This document shows positions 18,601-27,327 of a stretch of DNA of 64,000 nt, piece after piece (positions within the stretch are counted from its first letter, which is position 1; each line of letters opens with the position of its first letter). Under the pieces are notes generated by a model. The model was not told the DNA's origin, made no database searches, and saw nothing but the letters and a program-made list of their open reading frames with translations. The position numbers and the translations under genes are program-made. Source of the DNA: Saprospirales bacterium (GTDB lineage: Bacteria; Bacteroidota; Bacteroidia; Chitinophagales; Saprospiraceae); assembly GCA_016703765.1 (NCBI GenBank), contig JADJBL010000030.1, positions 16,754 through 80,753 of the forward strand. The letters are read 5' to 3'.

Positions 18601-19557
18601 GACCCGGGGGAGCGCCTGCGCGTGCCCCTTCCTCCCAATACGATCTCCAGGCTCGTGGAGCCAAACACCTACATCAAGGGGGTCGAGCAGCCCTTTGAAT
18701 CGTTCGGCGGAAAAGCCATGGAAAACTACTACGAGTTTTTCAGCCGCGTCAGCGAGCGCTTGCGCCACAAGGCCAGGGCGGTGACGCACTGGGACCTCGA
18801 ACGGCTCATCCTCGACCGCTTCCACGAGGTGTTGCAGGTCAAATGCCTGAGCCACCTGAACTGCCCCACCCACTTCCAACCGGGCGACGGGGTCACGCTG
18901 GTCATCGTGCCCAAGCGCAACCAGTACCTGAAAGACAATACCCCCAAGGTCAACTACCGCTTTTTGAACGAGGTGGAAGATTACATCAAGGCGAGATCCT
19001 CGCCCTTCCTCAAGGCCAAGGCCCGCAACCCGCTGTACGAATACATCCGGGTCATTTGCAATGTGAAATTTGAAGTGAACAGCGGTTTGATGATCCAGGA
19101 GCTGACGACCGACCTGCGGAAGTTCATCGCTCCCTGGCTCTACGACTCCACCGCCTCCCTGCCCATTGGCTCGAAGATGGATGAAAACACCATCCTCAAT
19201 TTTATAAAAAGCCTGCCCTACGTGCGATTTGTGACCAAATTCTCCATCCTGCATTTGGTGGAAAAAGAGGACCACACTTACGAAATCCACGACACGGCGA
19301 CCGAGAAAGGGGTGATTTCCATCCTGGAACCGAGGCCCTGGGGCGTGCTGATGCCCGATACGGACCACCAGATCAACCTCATCGAGTTCGAAGAGGAGGA
19401 GCCGCCCATGGAGGTCAAGCCCCCGATCCGCTTCCAGAACAAGATCGACATTTCCAAAGACTCGAAATTTATCAATATCCGGCCACGGGCCAAGGAAGCT
19501 GCCGAGGACGAAGGCAAGAAAAAGCTTCCCAAACAGAAAATCACCATCAGGTTATAA
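15670..19557 (+). CDS. Large baseplate J-like protein (Afp11-like)
   Basis: A 1295-residue baseplate component with an intact frame. The C-terminal quarter carries the gp47/Baseplate J-like hallmark: KARAVTHWDLERLILDRF, a short linker, then PGDGVTLVIVPKRNQ and VEDYIKARSSPF. The family forms the wedges that link the hub to the sheath. The N-terminal 300 residues are mostly helical and include ISLNLEKLDLEFNEHVSRFY. The protein ends with a basic strand-like tail (KKLPKQKITIRL). Afp11 assignment is from size, position and the J domain. Confidence 0.85.
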   Translation: MKDPVNKVSNFKFGTGTTQYQRLHPALLPENAPIHGMSLSELMAYSVAYSQNLVYYNEKNQPDGYWSDFLLSDISFILSTIISLNLEKLDLEFNEHVSRFYRANQKVQRLEATETIFEFIKGMALRLNTWRQQVNAISLPNSDIEYQVAFELESIIQSQAGEDLRKLISYDLGAGAKGGLGSAVGLSYKEFGEIWESEGVAPVNIFLGDRMEEQYNRAMANIRLVYRSFLNTLTYAKFNFEPYFQQALLQKSDHKPHAALLMAFLSTLDKAQGDLNHVSDRYLKFYYENYLQLFPATSVPDTAHLCFDLADHVDSMLLRKGAKLQSEGTNNVVFETNQDLELNQAEIASLRTMYLSKFSKIETSNYQLVTGIYAAPVANSKDGSGLPFEEPNEPWPTFGEEQAEKPANDRSMEKASLGFAFSSPVFYLKEGVRKVRMKIHFQKESAGILKKLVLDVMQKANTRTDKIETLTLEEAFYKRVFNQVGNDRNIRIHYSNEKGWIRIDSNLIRIFAAGEGGWPKTEQLEKGHTLDILETLGIEFTIQANQPAASPFGENHPEAAAYNSAFPIVKVLFDDSVEPYPYSFLREVIIQNCEIEVEAERVKGMQVYNSLGRLDNRQPFQAFGPQPKVGEYMLIGNEEIFRKHIQSLSFEVDWLNLPKDSEDFRKYYQQYNKDLSPEKYKVGFKAYANGDFYPIDNDSVLTFPLFPNAGTGGKELAASKFTMGIEQLQALQLTADPFLQEPNEFNPDTQTGYLRMEILEPDDAFGHQLYTKVFTQTITHNAQAAEEDKLSLPNEPFSPQVKNIYLHYKANTQFTPASVKGSKTEKIYHVHPFGVVDLTRESSFSEGHLTPELKEDGYLFLGIQKVKPMQTLSMLFQLVTRSAQTASAFSLPKTRWSYLSHDTWVDFTERQVVYDSTDQFTKTGIVRLHMPRAVFTENSLLPPGYFWIRVGIKGSVDLLCHCIAVKPQAVAARSLIADPGERLRVPLPPNTISRLVEPNTYIKGVEQPFESFGGKAMENYYEFFSRVSERLRHKARAVTHWDLERLILDRFHEVLQVKCLSHLNCPTHFQPGDGVTLVIVPKRNQYLKDNTPKVNYRFLNEVEDYIKARSSPFLKAKARNPLYEYIRVICNVKFEVNSGLMIQELTTDLRKFIAPWLYDSTASLPIGSKMDENTILNFIKSLPYVRFVTKFSILHLVEKEDHTYEIHDTATEKGVISILEPRPWGVLMPDTDHQINLIEFEEEEPPMEVKPPIRFQNKIDISKDSKFINIRPRAKEAAEDEGKKKLPKQKITIRL

Positions 19558-19567
19558 ACCAACTAAC

Positions 19568-20446
19568 ATGGCAAGACAGACCAGAGCTACGCTCAAAGCG
19601 CTTTTCAAGGACGGCGCCACCGACAGGGCCTATATCGACCTCATCGACTCCGCGATCAACATTTCCGACGACGGGTTGTATTCCGAAAAAGACCACGGCC
19701 TCATCCTCACTCCGAAAGGGGCTTCCAAGCGCCTCATCAGCTTTTTCGACAATATCAGCGACCAGTCTTCTCCGCTGTGGAGCATCAACTTCAAGGAGGC
19801 GGGCAATACCAAGAGCATCAACATCACGGAGCGCAACGAATCGCGCTTCTACCTTCAGGCGGGCGGCAACGTGGGCATCGGTACCGAAAAGCCCAGCTAT
19901 AAGCTCGATGTCAACGGCCTGGCAGCCATGCGGGGCCGGGTGGGGAATTATGCGAAAGGGTACGTTCCGGCCGACGGCCAATGGCACCCCATTCCCGCGC
20001 TGACCAACCTCACGGGGTGCATGGCTTTCGAGGTGCTGGCTCATATCAACGACTTCCGCGACCGCCGCTTCGGCCTCACCTACGCCACCCTGATGATGTC
20101 AAACGGCGTCAGGGGCGCCAAAAACTCCGTCCGCTCGGTCGATGCGGGCAGCAACTGGCTCTGGGGCAAGCTGTGGAACAAGATTTCCTTCAAATGGGTG
20201 CTCGACTCGGCCAACAGCACCGGCGAACAGGAGCGGTACATGATCATGGTTCGCTCCCGCTCCCACTTCGGCATGAAAGACGGCAAGCCCAAGCCCATCT
20301 TCTTCCGCGTCGCCAAACTCTGGGACAGCGAGTATGAAATGGACAACTATAACGAACAGGAACGGACCATCGAAGACAACGCCACCAGGCAGGAACAACC
20401 CGCCGATGCAGGCAGACCGGTGATCAAATTTGGGAAACGGAATTAA
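19568..20446 (+). CDS. Fibre-like eCIS protein
   Basis: A 292-residue protein with the segment GGNVGIGTEKPSYKLDVNGL (residues about 98-117), a motif typical of Bacteroidota tail-fibre and adhesin repeats that precede a C-terminal head. The N-terminus (RQTRATLKALFKDGATDRAY) is probably a baseplate attachment module. The C-terminal 150 residues (VPADGQWHPIPALTNL onward) would form the exposed head. It lies between the two large baseplate genes, where it may act as the target-binding fibre (Afp13-like by role, not by proven homology). Confidence 0.65.
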   Translation: MARQTRATLKALFKDGATDRAYIDLIDSAINISDDGLYSEKDHGLILTPKGASKRLISFFDNISDQSSPLWSINFKEAGNTKSINITERNESRFYLQAGGNVGIGTEKPSYKLDVNGLAAMRGRVGNYAKGYVPADGQWHPIPALTNLTGCMAFEVLAHINDFRDRRFGLTYATLMMSNGVRGAKNSVRSVDAGSNWLWGKLWNKISFKWVLDSANSTGEQERYMIMVRSRSHFGMKDGKPKPIFFRVAKLWDSEYEMDNYNEQERTIEDNATRQEQPADAGRPVIKFGKRN

Positions 20447-20457
20447 TTTTAGGCCCT

Positions 20458-20652
20458 ATGCAAAAAATTCGGCTCGAACTTACCCTGGACCAGGTCAACC
20501 TGATCATCCAGGCACTCGGAGACCTCCCCTTCAAGGAGGTGTACGAATTGATCGGGGCGATCAATGCCCAGGCCAGCAAACAATTATCAAGCAACTCCTC
20601 TCCCGGATTGGAGGAAGAGGATTTCAAAAACAGGGGTGCAGATGAACAATGA
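20458..20652 (+). CDS. Small helical protein between baseplate genes
   Basis: A 64-residue protein, MQKIRLELTLDQVNLIIQAL at the start, predicted to be a short beta strand plus two helices. It begins 11 bases after the fibre-like gene and its end overlaps the next gene start by 11 bases, so translational coupling is likely. No family recognised; the start is supported by the close spacing. Confidence 0.6.
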   Translation: MQKIRLELTLDQVNLIIQALGDLPFKEVYELIGAINAQASKQLSSNSSPGLEEEDFKNRGADEQ

Positions 20653-23404
20653 GCCTGTCAGCATAGAGAAGGATTTTGACGTATCCCCCAGCATGGACTT
20701 CGCCCAGCTGAAACGCGACGGCGTCAGCATGACCCAGCAATTGGCCGGCGATACCTGGACGGATTACAACGAACACGACCCCGGGGTAACCATCCTGGAA
20801 CAGCTTTGCTATGCTATTTCGGAATTCGGCTACCGGGCCTCCTTCCCTATCGAAGACTTGTTCTTCAGCCCCTCCGGGTCCACGGAACTCGAAGACCCCA
20901 AGGACATCCTGTTCGACCCGTCGGAAATCCTGTCCTCCAACCCCCTGACCGAAAAAGATTACCGCAAACTCATCATCGACCGGGTGCAGGGCGTGAAAAA
21001 CGCCTGGATCCTGGCCAAAGAACAGAGCGCCCTGGGAATTCACGTCCAGGGTATCTACGACGTACTGCTCCAGGTGGACGAAGGCCACCTTCCCGACCGG
21101 ATCATCCGGGAGGTCAAGGCCCTGCTCAACGAACACCGCAACCTGGGCGAGGATTTTGACACCTTCCGCATCCTCCAGCCCAAAAAGATCGCCATTTCGG
21201 CCGATATCATCATCAACCCCAGCATCGAAGGGGAAACCGTGCTGTCCAATATCCTGTTCCAGCTTTACGAAGCCCTTTCCCCCAAAATCCGCTTTTTCAA
21301 CCAGGAAGACCTCCGGAAAATGGGGCTGGACCTGCCCGCCGTATTCGACGGGCCCCTCCCCTCCCACGGCTTCATCCTGGACGAAGACCTCGAAAAGTCG
21401 GAACTGACATTGGTGGGACGCATATTCCAATCCGCCCTCATCAAGCGGATCTCGGAGGAGAACGGCGTGATGCAGATCAACAATTTCTCCCTCCAGGTCA
21501 ACGACGAACCGGTGACCGGGGAGACTATTTTTCTCGGAAAGGGATTCTACCCCGTGCTCGACGTGGAAAAGATACTCCGCGGCCCCGGGGGCATCCAGAT
21601 TTTCATTGGGGAAATCCCATACACCCTGGATGCCAATGCTACGATCCAGCAATTCAATCTGCTGGTGGCAAAGTTCAAACAGCAGTTCAAAAGGGTGCTT
21701 TCGCTCAAATCTCCCCTTCCCGAGCCATCCATCCTGAAAGAATCGATCGAAGAATACTACAGCATCCAGGAGAGCTTCCCCCGGATTTACGGCATCAGCA
21801 GTTACGGTATTCCGGGCGGAACGACGGCACGCCGCCGCGCCCAGGCCCATCAGCTCAAGGCGTATCTGCTCCTGTTTGAGCAACACCTGCTCAACCTGCT
21901 GGCGCAGCTCAGCAACTCCAGGTACCTGTTTTCGCTGGAGGACAAACTGAAAAAGACGTACTTCACGCAGTTGCCCAGCTCCGTTCCCGACGTCGGGCGT
22001 TTGTTCGAAACTGAGGAGGGGCAGGCGCTTGCCCTCTGGGAAAAAATGGTGGGCGAATACGACAACTACACCTCCCGCCGGAATATCTTCCTCGACCACA
22101 TGCTCGCCCGCTTCGGGGAGTCCTTTCTGGACGACGCCTACAAGGCCATCAACCGCCAGGTGAGCCCCCACGAAAAGGATGTTTTCGAGCAAAAGATCAT
22201 CGAAGCGAAAATCCAGTTCCTGAAGAATCTGGTACGCATCAGCCGCAACCGTGGCGCGGGCTTCAATTACGAAATGGGGCCCGACTCCGGGCAGGATTGG
22301 TCGGGTTTCAAGGAAAAGATCTGCCTGTTGTTCAATATCCCCGATGCGCCCGGAAAGCGCCTGTGCCAACTGGCCAACGACGACCGCATCAGCATCGGCA
22401 AAGAAGGCGAAAGCAAAAAGGGAAGCACCCTGCAATTCGCCTTTTCTGCGGAAAGCGAAAACCTGCTCCCCGACCTCCTCTTCCATGGCCTCAACCCGGA
22501 TGCCTATCAGATCGTGGCGCCTGCCGGCGAGAAGAAGAAGTTTCAGGTCCTCTTTAAAATGCCCGGCGCAAAAGAGGGGGAAGCCATCCTGGAAGCCGGT
22601 TCCTTCACCGAAGGAGAGGCCGCCGTGCAGAAGCTGCTCGATTTCCTCCAGGAGATCAACCGGCTCAGCGAGGGCTTTCACATCCTGGAGCACGTCCTGC
22701 TCCGCCCGGTGGATATTTCCTATTCCTTCTTCCTCCGCACGGATAAGAACCTCCTGCTCCAGTCCGAATTCAACTTCAAGGACGCCTTCACCGACCGCAA
22801 GGACTTCCTGCAACTGGTCACCACCCACGGGACCAATGCAAAGAACTATACCGTCAAAAAACAGGACGACGGGAAATTTTCAATCCACCTCCAGGAAAAG
22901 GAAAGCGGCCTGATCGCGGTGGTACCCGACCTGCTCTACGAAGAAACCGCCACCAAGGCCATTCCCGACCTCGTGAAGTTTGTGAAGGAGTTGTCGGAAA
23001 AGCCCAAGGGCGCCGGAGAAGAACTCATCTATTACCAGGAGCAGGAAAAAGAGGGCGCCAATCTGCCCTCCGACCCCTATTCCCTCCGGGTGAGCCTCGT
23101 GCTGCCCGCTTGGCCCGCCAAGTTCTCCAGCGACAAATTCCGGGTGCTGTTCGAAGAAGTGGTCAAATCCCAGGCCCCCGCCCACCTCAGCCTCCGGTTT
23201 TTCTGGGTGGGGATGGACGAGATGATGGAATTCGAAGAGATCTATTACGCATGGAAATCTCTAAAATCCAAGCAAAACCCCGTTCAACCCTTGTTGGACA
23301 ACTTCTCCTACTACCTGCTCCTCCTGCTGGAAAGCTTCGAAAATCCGTCCGAAAAGACGACGCAGGATCAGTTGAAGAATTTGAAGAAGAAATTGAAGTT
23401 GTAG
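20642..23404 (+). CDS. Large baseplate protein (Afp12-like)
   Basis: A 920-residue protein. I chose the ATG at 20642 (MNNEPVSIEKDF) rather than a further upstream start, since the former fits the family opening and a short overlap with the preceding gene. The signature is DTWTDYNEHDPGVTILEQLC followed by AISEFGYRASFPIEDLF, found in gp6/J-type baseplate assembly proteins. The centre holds GTTARRRAQAHQLKAYLLLF and the helical segment after it, and HILEHVLLRPVD is near residue 690. It probably pairs with the 1295-residue protein to build baseplate wedges. The frame is intact. Confidence 0.85.
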   Translation: MNNEPVSIEKDFDVSPSMDFAQLKRDGVSMTQQLAGDTWTDYNEHDPGVTILEQLCYAISEFGYRASFPIEDLFFSPSGSTELEDPKDILFDPSEILSSNPLTEKDYRKLIIDRVQGVKNAWILAKEQSALGIHVQGIYDVLLQVDEGHLPDRIIREVKALLNEHRNLGEDFDTFRILQPKKIAISADIIINPSIEGETVLSNILFQLYEALSPKIRFFNQEDLRKMGLDLPAVFDGPLPSHGFILDEDLEKSELTLVGRIFQSALIKRISEENGVMQINNFSLQVNDEPVTGETIFLGKGFYPVLDVEKILRGPGGIQIFIGEIPYTLDANATIQQFNLLVAKFKQQFKRVLSLKSPLPEPSILKESIEEYYSIQESFPRIYGISSYGIPGGTTARRRAQAHQLKAYLLLFEQHLLNLLAQLSNSRYLFSLEDKLKKTYFTQLPSSVPDVGRLFETEEGQALALWEKMVGEYDNYTSRRNIFLDHMLARFGESFLDDAYKAINRQVSPHEKDVFEQKIIEAKIQFLKNLVRISRNRGAGFNYEMGPDSGQDWSGFKEKICLLFNIPDAPGKRLCQLANDDRISIGKEGESKKGSTLQFAFSAESENLLPDLLFHGLNPDAYQIVAPAGEKKKFQVLFKMPGAKEGEAILEAGSFTEGEAAVQKLLDFLQEINRLSEGFHILEHVLLRPVDISYSFFLRTDKNLLLQSEFNFKDAFTDRKDFLQLVTTHGTNAKNYTVKKQDDGKFSIHLQEKESGLIAVVPDLLYEETATKAIPDLVKFVKELSEKPKGAGEELIYYQEQEKEGANLPSDPYSLRVSLVLPAWPAKFSSDKFRVLFEEVVKSQAPAHLSLRFFWVGMDEMMEFEEIYYAWKSLKSKQNPVQPLLDNFSYYLLLLLESFENPSEKTTQDQLKNLKKKLKL

Positions 23405-23413
23405 ATTATTATT

Positions 23414-23673
23414 CAACTGCTTCGCGGTTGTTGCCTAAAAATGCTCATAGCCCCGGGTTTCACCCGGGGCTATGAATATTAAATCCCTTCGGGATTGGCC
23501 CTATGAAATTTGCCTGCCCTTGGTCCGACCTCAGGCTATTATTAAATCCCTGCGGGATTGTTCCTTATCCCACCTCAAAAAATCGGATAGGAACCCTGAA
23601 AGGGTTAAATATTCATAGCCCCCGATGCAATCGGGGGCAAAAAGTAGATGTTTTTCATAACCGCGTAGCGGTT
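23414..23673. repeat. Cluster of seven triloop palindromes (REP-like)
   Basis: This fills the 332-bp gap between the baseplate and tape-measure genes; I see no gene in it. Seven short palindromes with 3-nt loops follow each other: 23414-23430 (CAACTGC-TTC-GCGGTTG), 23446-23474 (13-bp arms, CATAGCCCCGGGT), 23482-23496 and 23545-23559 (AATCCC-NNN-GGGATT), 23592-23606 (AACCCT-GAA-AGGGTT), 23618-23638 (GCCCCCGAT-GCA-ATCGGGGGC) and 23659-23673 (AACCGC-GTA-GCGGTT). ATTCATAG/CTATGAAT words separate them. They resemble repetitive extragenic palindromes of Bacteroidota. A T-run follows at 23677-23685. Confidence 0.8.
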
Positions 23674-23736
23674 GAATTTTTTTTTTGAATAAGCAGATTC
23701 TAGAAATTTTGACAAGGCTTTTGCCACACCCATAGC

Positions 23737-25928
23737 GTGAAAAAAAACCATGCGATCCGGACCGTCCGCTTTGATTTTGAATTTGAAAGGCAATCCTCGG
23801 CCGGGACTTTCCTGGAAACCATAGGCAATATCTTTCAAACGGAGATCGCGCCCCAGATCGAAAAGATTTTCGACCGCTACGACAAGACCGGGGGAATGCT
23901 CTCCCTCGACAGCCTCGAACTCGACCTCGGGGCGGTGGAGGAAGATCAACTCTACGACACCCTCCGCACGGAGATTCCCCGGCTGCTCGACAAGCTGCTG
24001 AGCGGGATGGAGCTAGGGGAAGAGACACCCGAATCGGGTATCCTCCGGCTTTTCGGAGCGGAATCCCACCAGGACATTCCTTTTTCCATGCACACGGAGC
24101 AGGCCTACCCGCTCGAACTCATCCGCATTTTCCTTCAAACCGGCCTGTTGCCGCCCTCCGTTTCCCTGGAACGCGGCGCACTCGAAAAGCTCATCGACGA
24201 AGTCCTGGAGCAGGAACCCGAAAAATTGAAAGAACTCCTATCGGCCAAAGGGCAGGGTATCCGCCCCGAGCGCCTGGCATGGAATATAAGTCCTGCCCAG
24301 CGCCAAAAGATCGAGGCGCTCACAGGGCTGGCGTTTCCGGAGTGGACGGGGGAGACGGCGGACGGTGGACGGCGGGCGAAGGACGGCGGACGGAAGGACG
24401 GTGGACGGGAGACGGAAGGACGGCGGACGGCGGACGGGGGACGGCGGACGGCGGACGGGGGACGGCGGACGGCGGACGGAGGGCGGGGGACGGCGGACGG
24501 GCAGACGGGGAGACGGGAGACGGGGACGGCGGACGGGGACGGCGGACGGGGACGGGGGCGGCGAGATTGGGGGAGTTGATGATGTGCAGGAGACGGCGGA
24601 CGGCGGACGGGAGACGGGAGACGGGGGACGGGAGACGGGGGACGGCGGACAGGAGACGGGAGACGGGAGACGGCGGACCAAGGATGGGGAGGTCGGGGGA
24701 GAGAGGATTGAAGAGGGAGGGGAGGGAAAAATAAATAAGGAGAGGGAAGAAGGGAAAGACAAAAAGGAAAGGAAAGGAAAAGAAAAAGATGAAAAAATAA
24801 GTGAAGGGAAAAAGGAAGAAATTAGAAAAGACAAAACAGGCAAAACGGATAAAGCAGAGAAAACGGGTGAAACGGATAGAACCGATAAAACGATTAGAAC
24901 AGAGAAAACGGATAAAACAAAGAAAACCAGTAGACCAGATAAAACGGGTGAAACAGGTAGAAAAGACGGGATAGAAGCAGAGAAAAAACAAAAAAGAACC
25001 CCATTGGAAAGGAAGCCTGAAAGCGTACAGTTGGACCAGCTTTCCGAAAAGGAATTGCTGGGTCTGGTCATCGCTTTTTTGGAAAAAGGCACGCTCCCTG
25101 TGTTCTTTCAATTCAAAGAGGTGGGGCAGGAGGAGATTCTGCGGGCGGTGGAGATGCTTTGGAAATCAAAGCAGCTGCAATTTGCGGAGGCCATTTTGCC
25201 GTTCATTTCGTTTCGAAAAAGGGGCCTCCGGCTTATCTGGCCTTGATGCAACTGCTGCGCGAGGAGTGGGAGCTGCTCCCCGAGAAGCAAAAGCGCCATC
25301 CCGTCTTTGTACAGTTGAAGAAGAAACTGGGGAGTCCGGCGAAGCCGTATGTGCCGCCTTTGCCGGAAGGGAAGACGGCGACTCCATCCTTTGAAGCGGC
25401 TACCGAAAGCTCCATGCCGGAAGAGGAGGGGTATTTCATCAAAAACGCAGGGCTGGTCATTTTGTGGCCCTTCATGCGGCACCTGTTCAACGCATTGAAG
25501 CTGCTTGATGAGAAGGGGAAATTCCTCGGGGAGGAGCAGCAATTTTATGCGGCACATTTGCTGGAATATGCGGCCACCAAAAACACCGTGACGCCCGAAT
25601 ACCTCATGCCCTTCAACAAGATCCTCTGCGAAATACCCTTTTCCACTCCCCTACCGCCGGAGATCGAACTGGGCGAAAACGCCAAAGAATTGGTGGAGTC
25701 TCTCCTCCGCGCCGTGATCCAGCAATGGTCGGCCATAAAAAACTCCTCGGAGGACGGGCTGCGCGGGAATTTCCTGATCCGGGACGGCAAGTTGGTAAAG
25801 AAAGAAAAAAATTGGAACTTGGTAGTCGAACAGAAATCGTTCGATATCTTGCTGGACCGCCTCCCTGGGGGATCAGCACCATCAAATTGCCGTGGATGAG
25901 CCCCATTCTCTACGTAGAATGGCGATAA
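23737..25928 (+). CDS. eCIS tape measure protein with repeat-rich middle (frame breaks)
   Basis: The length-determining protein of the injection particle (CIS tape-measure family, Afp14-like position). Start at GTG 23737. The N-terminal family domain is clear: IRTVRFDFEFERQSSAGTFL, IAPQIEKIFDRYDK, LSLDSLELDLGAV. After LTGLAFPEW (about residue 205) comes a GC-rich tandem repeat (24344-24678), then a Lys/Glu/Thr-rich segment (24700-25010), then a second globular part in another frame (QLDQLSEKELLGLVIAFLEK). After a missing A near 25218 the frame returns to the first one (PPAYLALMQLLREEWELLPE). A third break near 25866 is needed for the terminal family motif GISTIKLPWMSPILYVEW, ending at 25928. 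As written, the first frame stops at 24579, so either errors or repeat slippage interrupts it. Confidence 0.85.
24344..24678. repeat. GC-rich heptanucleotide tandem repeat in the tape measure gene
   Basis: The stretch is built from 7-nt units GGACGGC / GGACGGG / GAGACGG. Three exact 21-bp copies (each three heptamers) occupy 24418-24438, 24439-24459 and 24460-24480 (the last with one end substitution). Further heptamers run to 24678, interrupted at about 24553-24590. Because it nearly lacks TA dinucleotides, all forward frames are open across most of it. The encoded peptide is Gly/Arg/Asp-rich (GRRTADG per 21 bp). Confidence 0.85.
24836..24961 (+). repeat. 9-nt in-frame repeat coding (T-x-K/R/E) triplets
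   Basis: Fourteen consecutive nonamers of the form ACN-NNN-AAA/AGA/GAA encode triplets such as TGK, TDK, TGE, TDR and TEK within the tape measure. The repeat period is a multiple of three, so copy-number changes would keep the frame and change protein length by three residues per unit. Confidence 0.8.
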
Positions 25929-25940
25929 AGCACTTGGAAT

Positions 25941-27308
25941 ATGAATTATGGAAAAAATTTACCGCCCGATCTTCTGTATCAGAATTCACTGACCCTGAAG
26001 GAAGAGCTGGAATGGTTTAACCAGGTGCTCGAAACGCGCTTCCGCTCTTATTTCCAGCAAGACCCGCCGCATTTTTCCATCGAAGACCTGCCCGGTCCCG
26101 ATATTTCCAACCACCAATCCTACTATGCCCGGATGGCGGCCCATTACCAAATGGGGCCTGCCGAGCGGATCCTGCTCCTGCTTGCCATGTCGGCTCATAT
26201 ATGCCCCCAGATGCTCGATATCTTCTTCACCCAGAATCAGAAATACGGCAGGGGTTTTACTGAGTTCGGCGGTTTGAAGGGGACCCAGCACGGAGGTTTC
26301 CTGCCTACCGGCGAAACGGCCATGTTCATCCTCGCAGGCAACGACCTGTCGCTGCGCTTTCGGTACCTGCAAATGTTCGACCCGGAGCATTTTTTCTCCA
26401 AACACCGCATCCTGTGGATGGATGGCGAGCGCAATTCCGAATCCTACCTGAGCAGCCCCATCGTGCTCAACCTGGAATACCTGTTCTTTTTCACGACCGG
26501 GAAACAATACACTCCGCCCTTCAGCTCCGAGTTCCCCGCCATGCGGATCCAAACCAATATGGATTGGGAAGACCTCATCCTCGACGAGGTCATCGTGGAA
26601 GAGCTTCGCGACATTCTCAACTGGATCCGGTACAACCAGTTGCTGATGGATTCCTGGAATTTGAGAAAGGTGATCAAGGCCGGCTACAAAAGCCTGTTCT
26701 ACGGCCCGCCTGGAACGGGGAAGACCCTTACCGCCGCGCTCCTGGGCAAGACCACCGGCCTGGATGTGTTTCGCGTCGACCTCTCCAAAGTGGTCTCGAA
26801 ATACATCGGAGAGACGGAGAAAAACCTGGCCAATATTTTCGATATCGCCGAAAACAAAAACTGGATCCTCTTCTTCGACGAGGCCGACGCTCTTTTCGGC
26901 AAACGCACCAGCACCTCCGACGCCAAGGACCGCTACGCGAACCAGGAAGTAGCCTACCTGCTGCAGCGGATCGAGGACTATACCGGGGTGGTCATCCTGG
27001 CCTCCAACCTCAAGACGAATATCGACGAAGCCTTTGCCCGGAGGTTCCAATCCATCATCTATTTTCCCATGCCGCGGCCGGAGCAGCGACTCAAGCTGTG
27101 GGCCAGCGCCTTCTCGAACATTCCCCTAAACGCAAATGTTAATCTGGAGAAGATAGCAGAAAAATACGAGCTTACCGGAGGGGCCATCATCAACGTGCTG
27201 CGCCAATGCGCGCTGATCGCCATCGAAAAAGATCCGCCCGAAGTAAATGAAAAAGACATCATTTACGGCATCCGGAAAGAACTGAAAAAAGAAGGAAAAA
27301 CGATCTAG
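25941..27308 (+). CDS. AAA+ ATPase (Afp15-like) for eCIS assembly
   Basis: A 455-residue protein with a C-terminal AAA+ module: Walker A GPPGTGKT (residues 255-262), Walker B ILFFDEADALF (about 309-319), sensor-1 Asn in ILASNLKTN (356) and arginine finger region FARRFQ. The N-terminal 230 residues are the extension typical of ATPases in Afp/PVC clusters. Such ATPases are needed for late assembly steps, possibly for tail completion or cargo loading. It starts 12 bases after the end of the tape measure gene, which supports 25928 as the true end of that gene. Confidence 0.9.
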   Translation: MNYGKNLPPDLLYQNSLTLKEELEWFNQVLETRFRSYFQQDPPHFSIEDLPGPDISNHQSYYARMAAHYQMGPAERILLLLAMSAHICPQMLDIFFTQNQKYGRGFTEFGGLKGTQHGGFLPTGETAMFILAGNDLSLRFRYLQMFDPEHFFSKHRILWMDGERNSESYLSSPIVLNLEYLFFFTTGKQYTPPFSSEFPAMRIQTNMDWEDLILDEVIVEELRDILNWIRYNQLLMDSWNLRKVIKAGYKSLFYGPPGTGKTLTAALLGKTTGLDVFRVDLSKVVSKYIGETEKNLANIFDIAENKNWILFFDEADALFGKRTSTSDAKDRYANQEVAYLLQRIEDYTGVVILASNLKTNIDEAFARRFQSIIYFPMPRPEQRLKLWASAFSNIPLNANVNLEKIAEKYELTGGAIINVLRQCALIAIEKDPPEVNEKDIIYGIRKELKKEGKTI

Positions 27309-27327
27309 GACCTAATCGCTCTTCTAT

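Noticed and set aside
17383..19368. A 661-codon minus-strand frame over the large baseplate gene
   Set aside because: It is an antisense shadow; the plus-strand protein has the J domain and clean neighbours.
20624..22828. A 734-codon minus-strand frame over the second baseplate gene
   Set aside because: Antisense shadow with no recognisable motif; the plus strand encodes the DYNEHDPG-type baseplate protein.
23414..23673. Possible CRISPR array
   Set aside because: The palindromes differ from each other, spacing is irregular, there are no identical direct repeats with unique spacers and no cas genes.
24238..25111. Long minus-strand frames over the tape-measure repeat
   Set aside because: They are open only because the repeats lack stop triplets; the translated Ser/Pro/Arg and Phe-rich sequences have no sign of a real protein.
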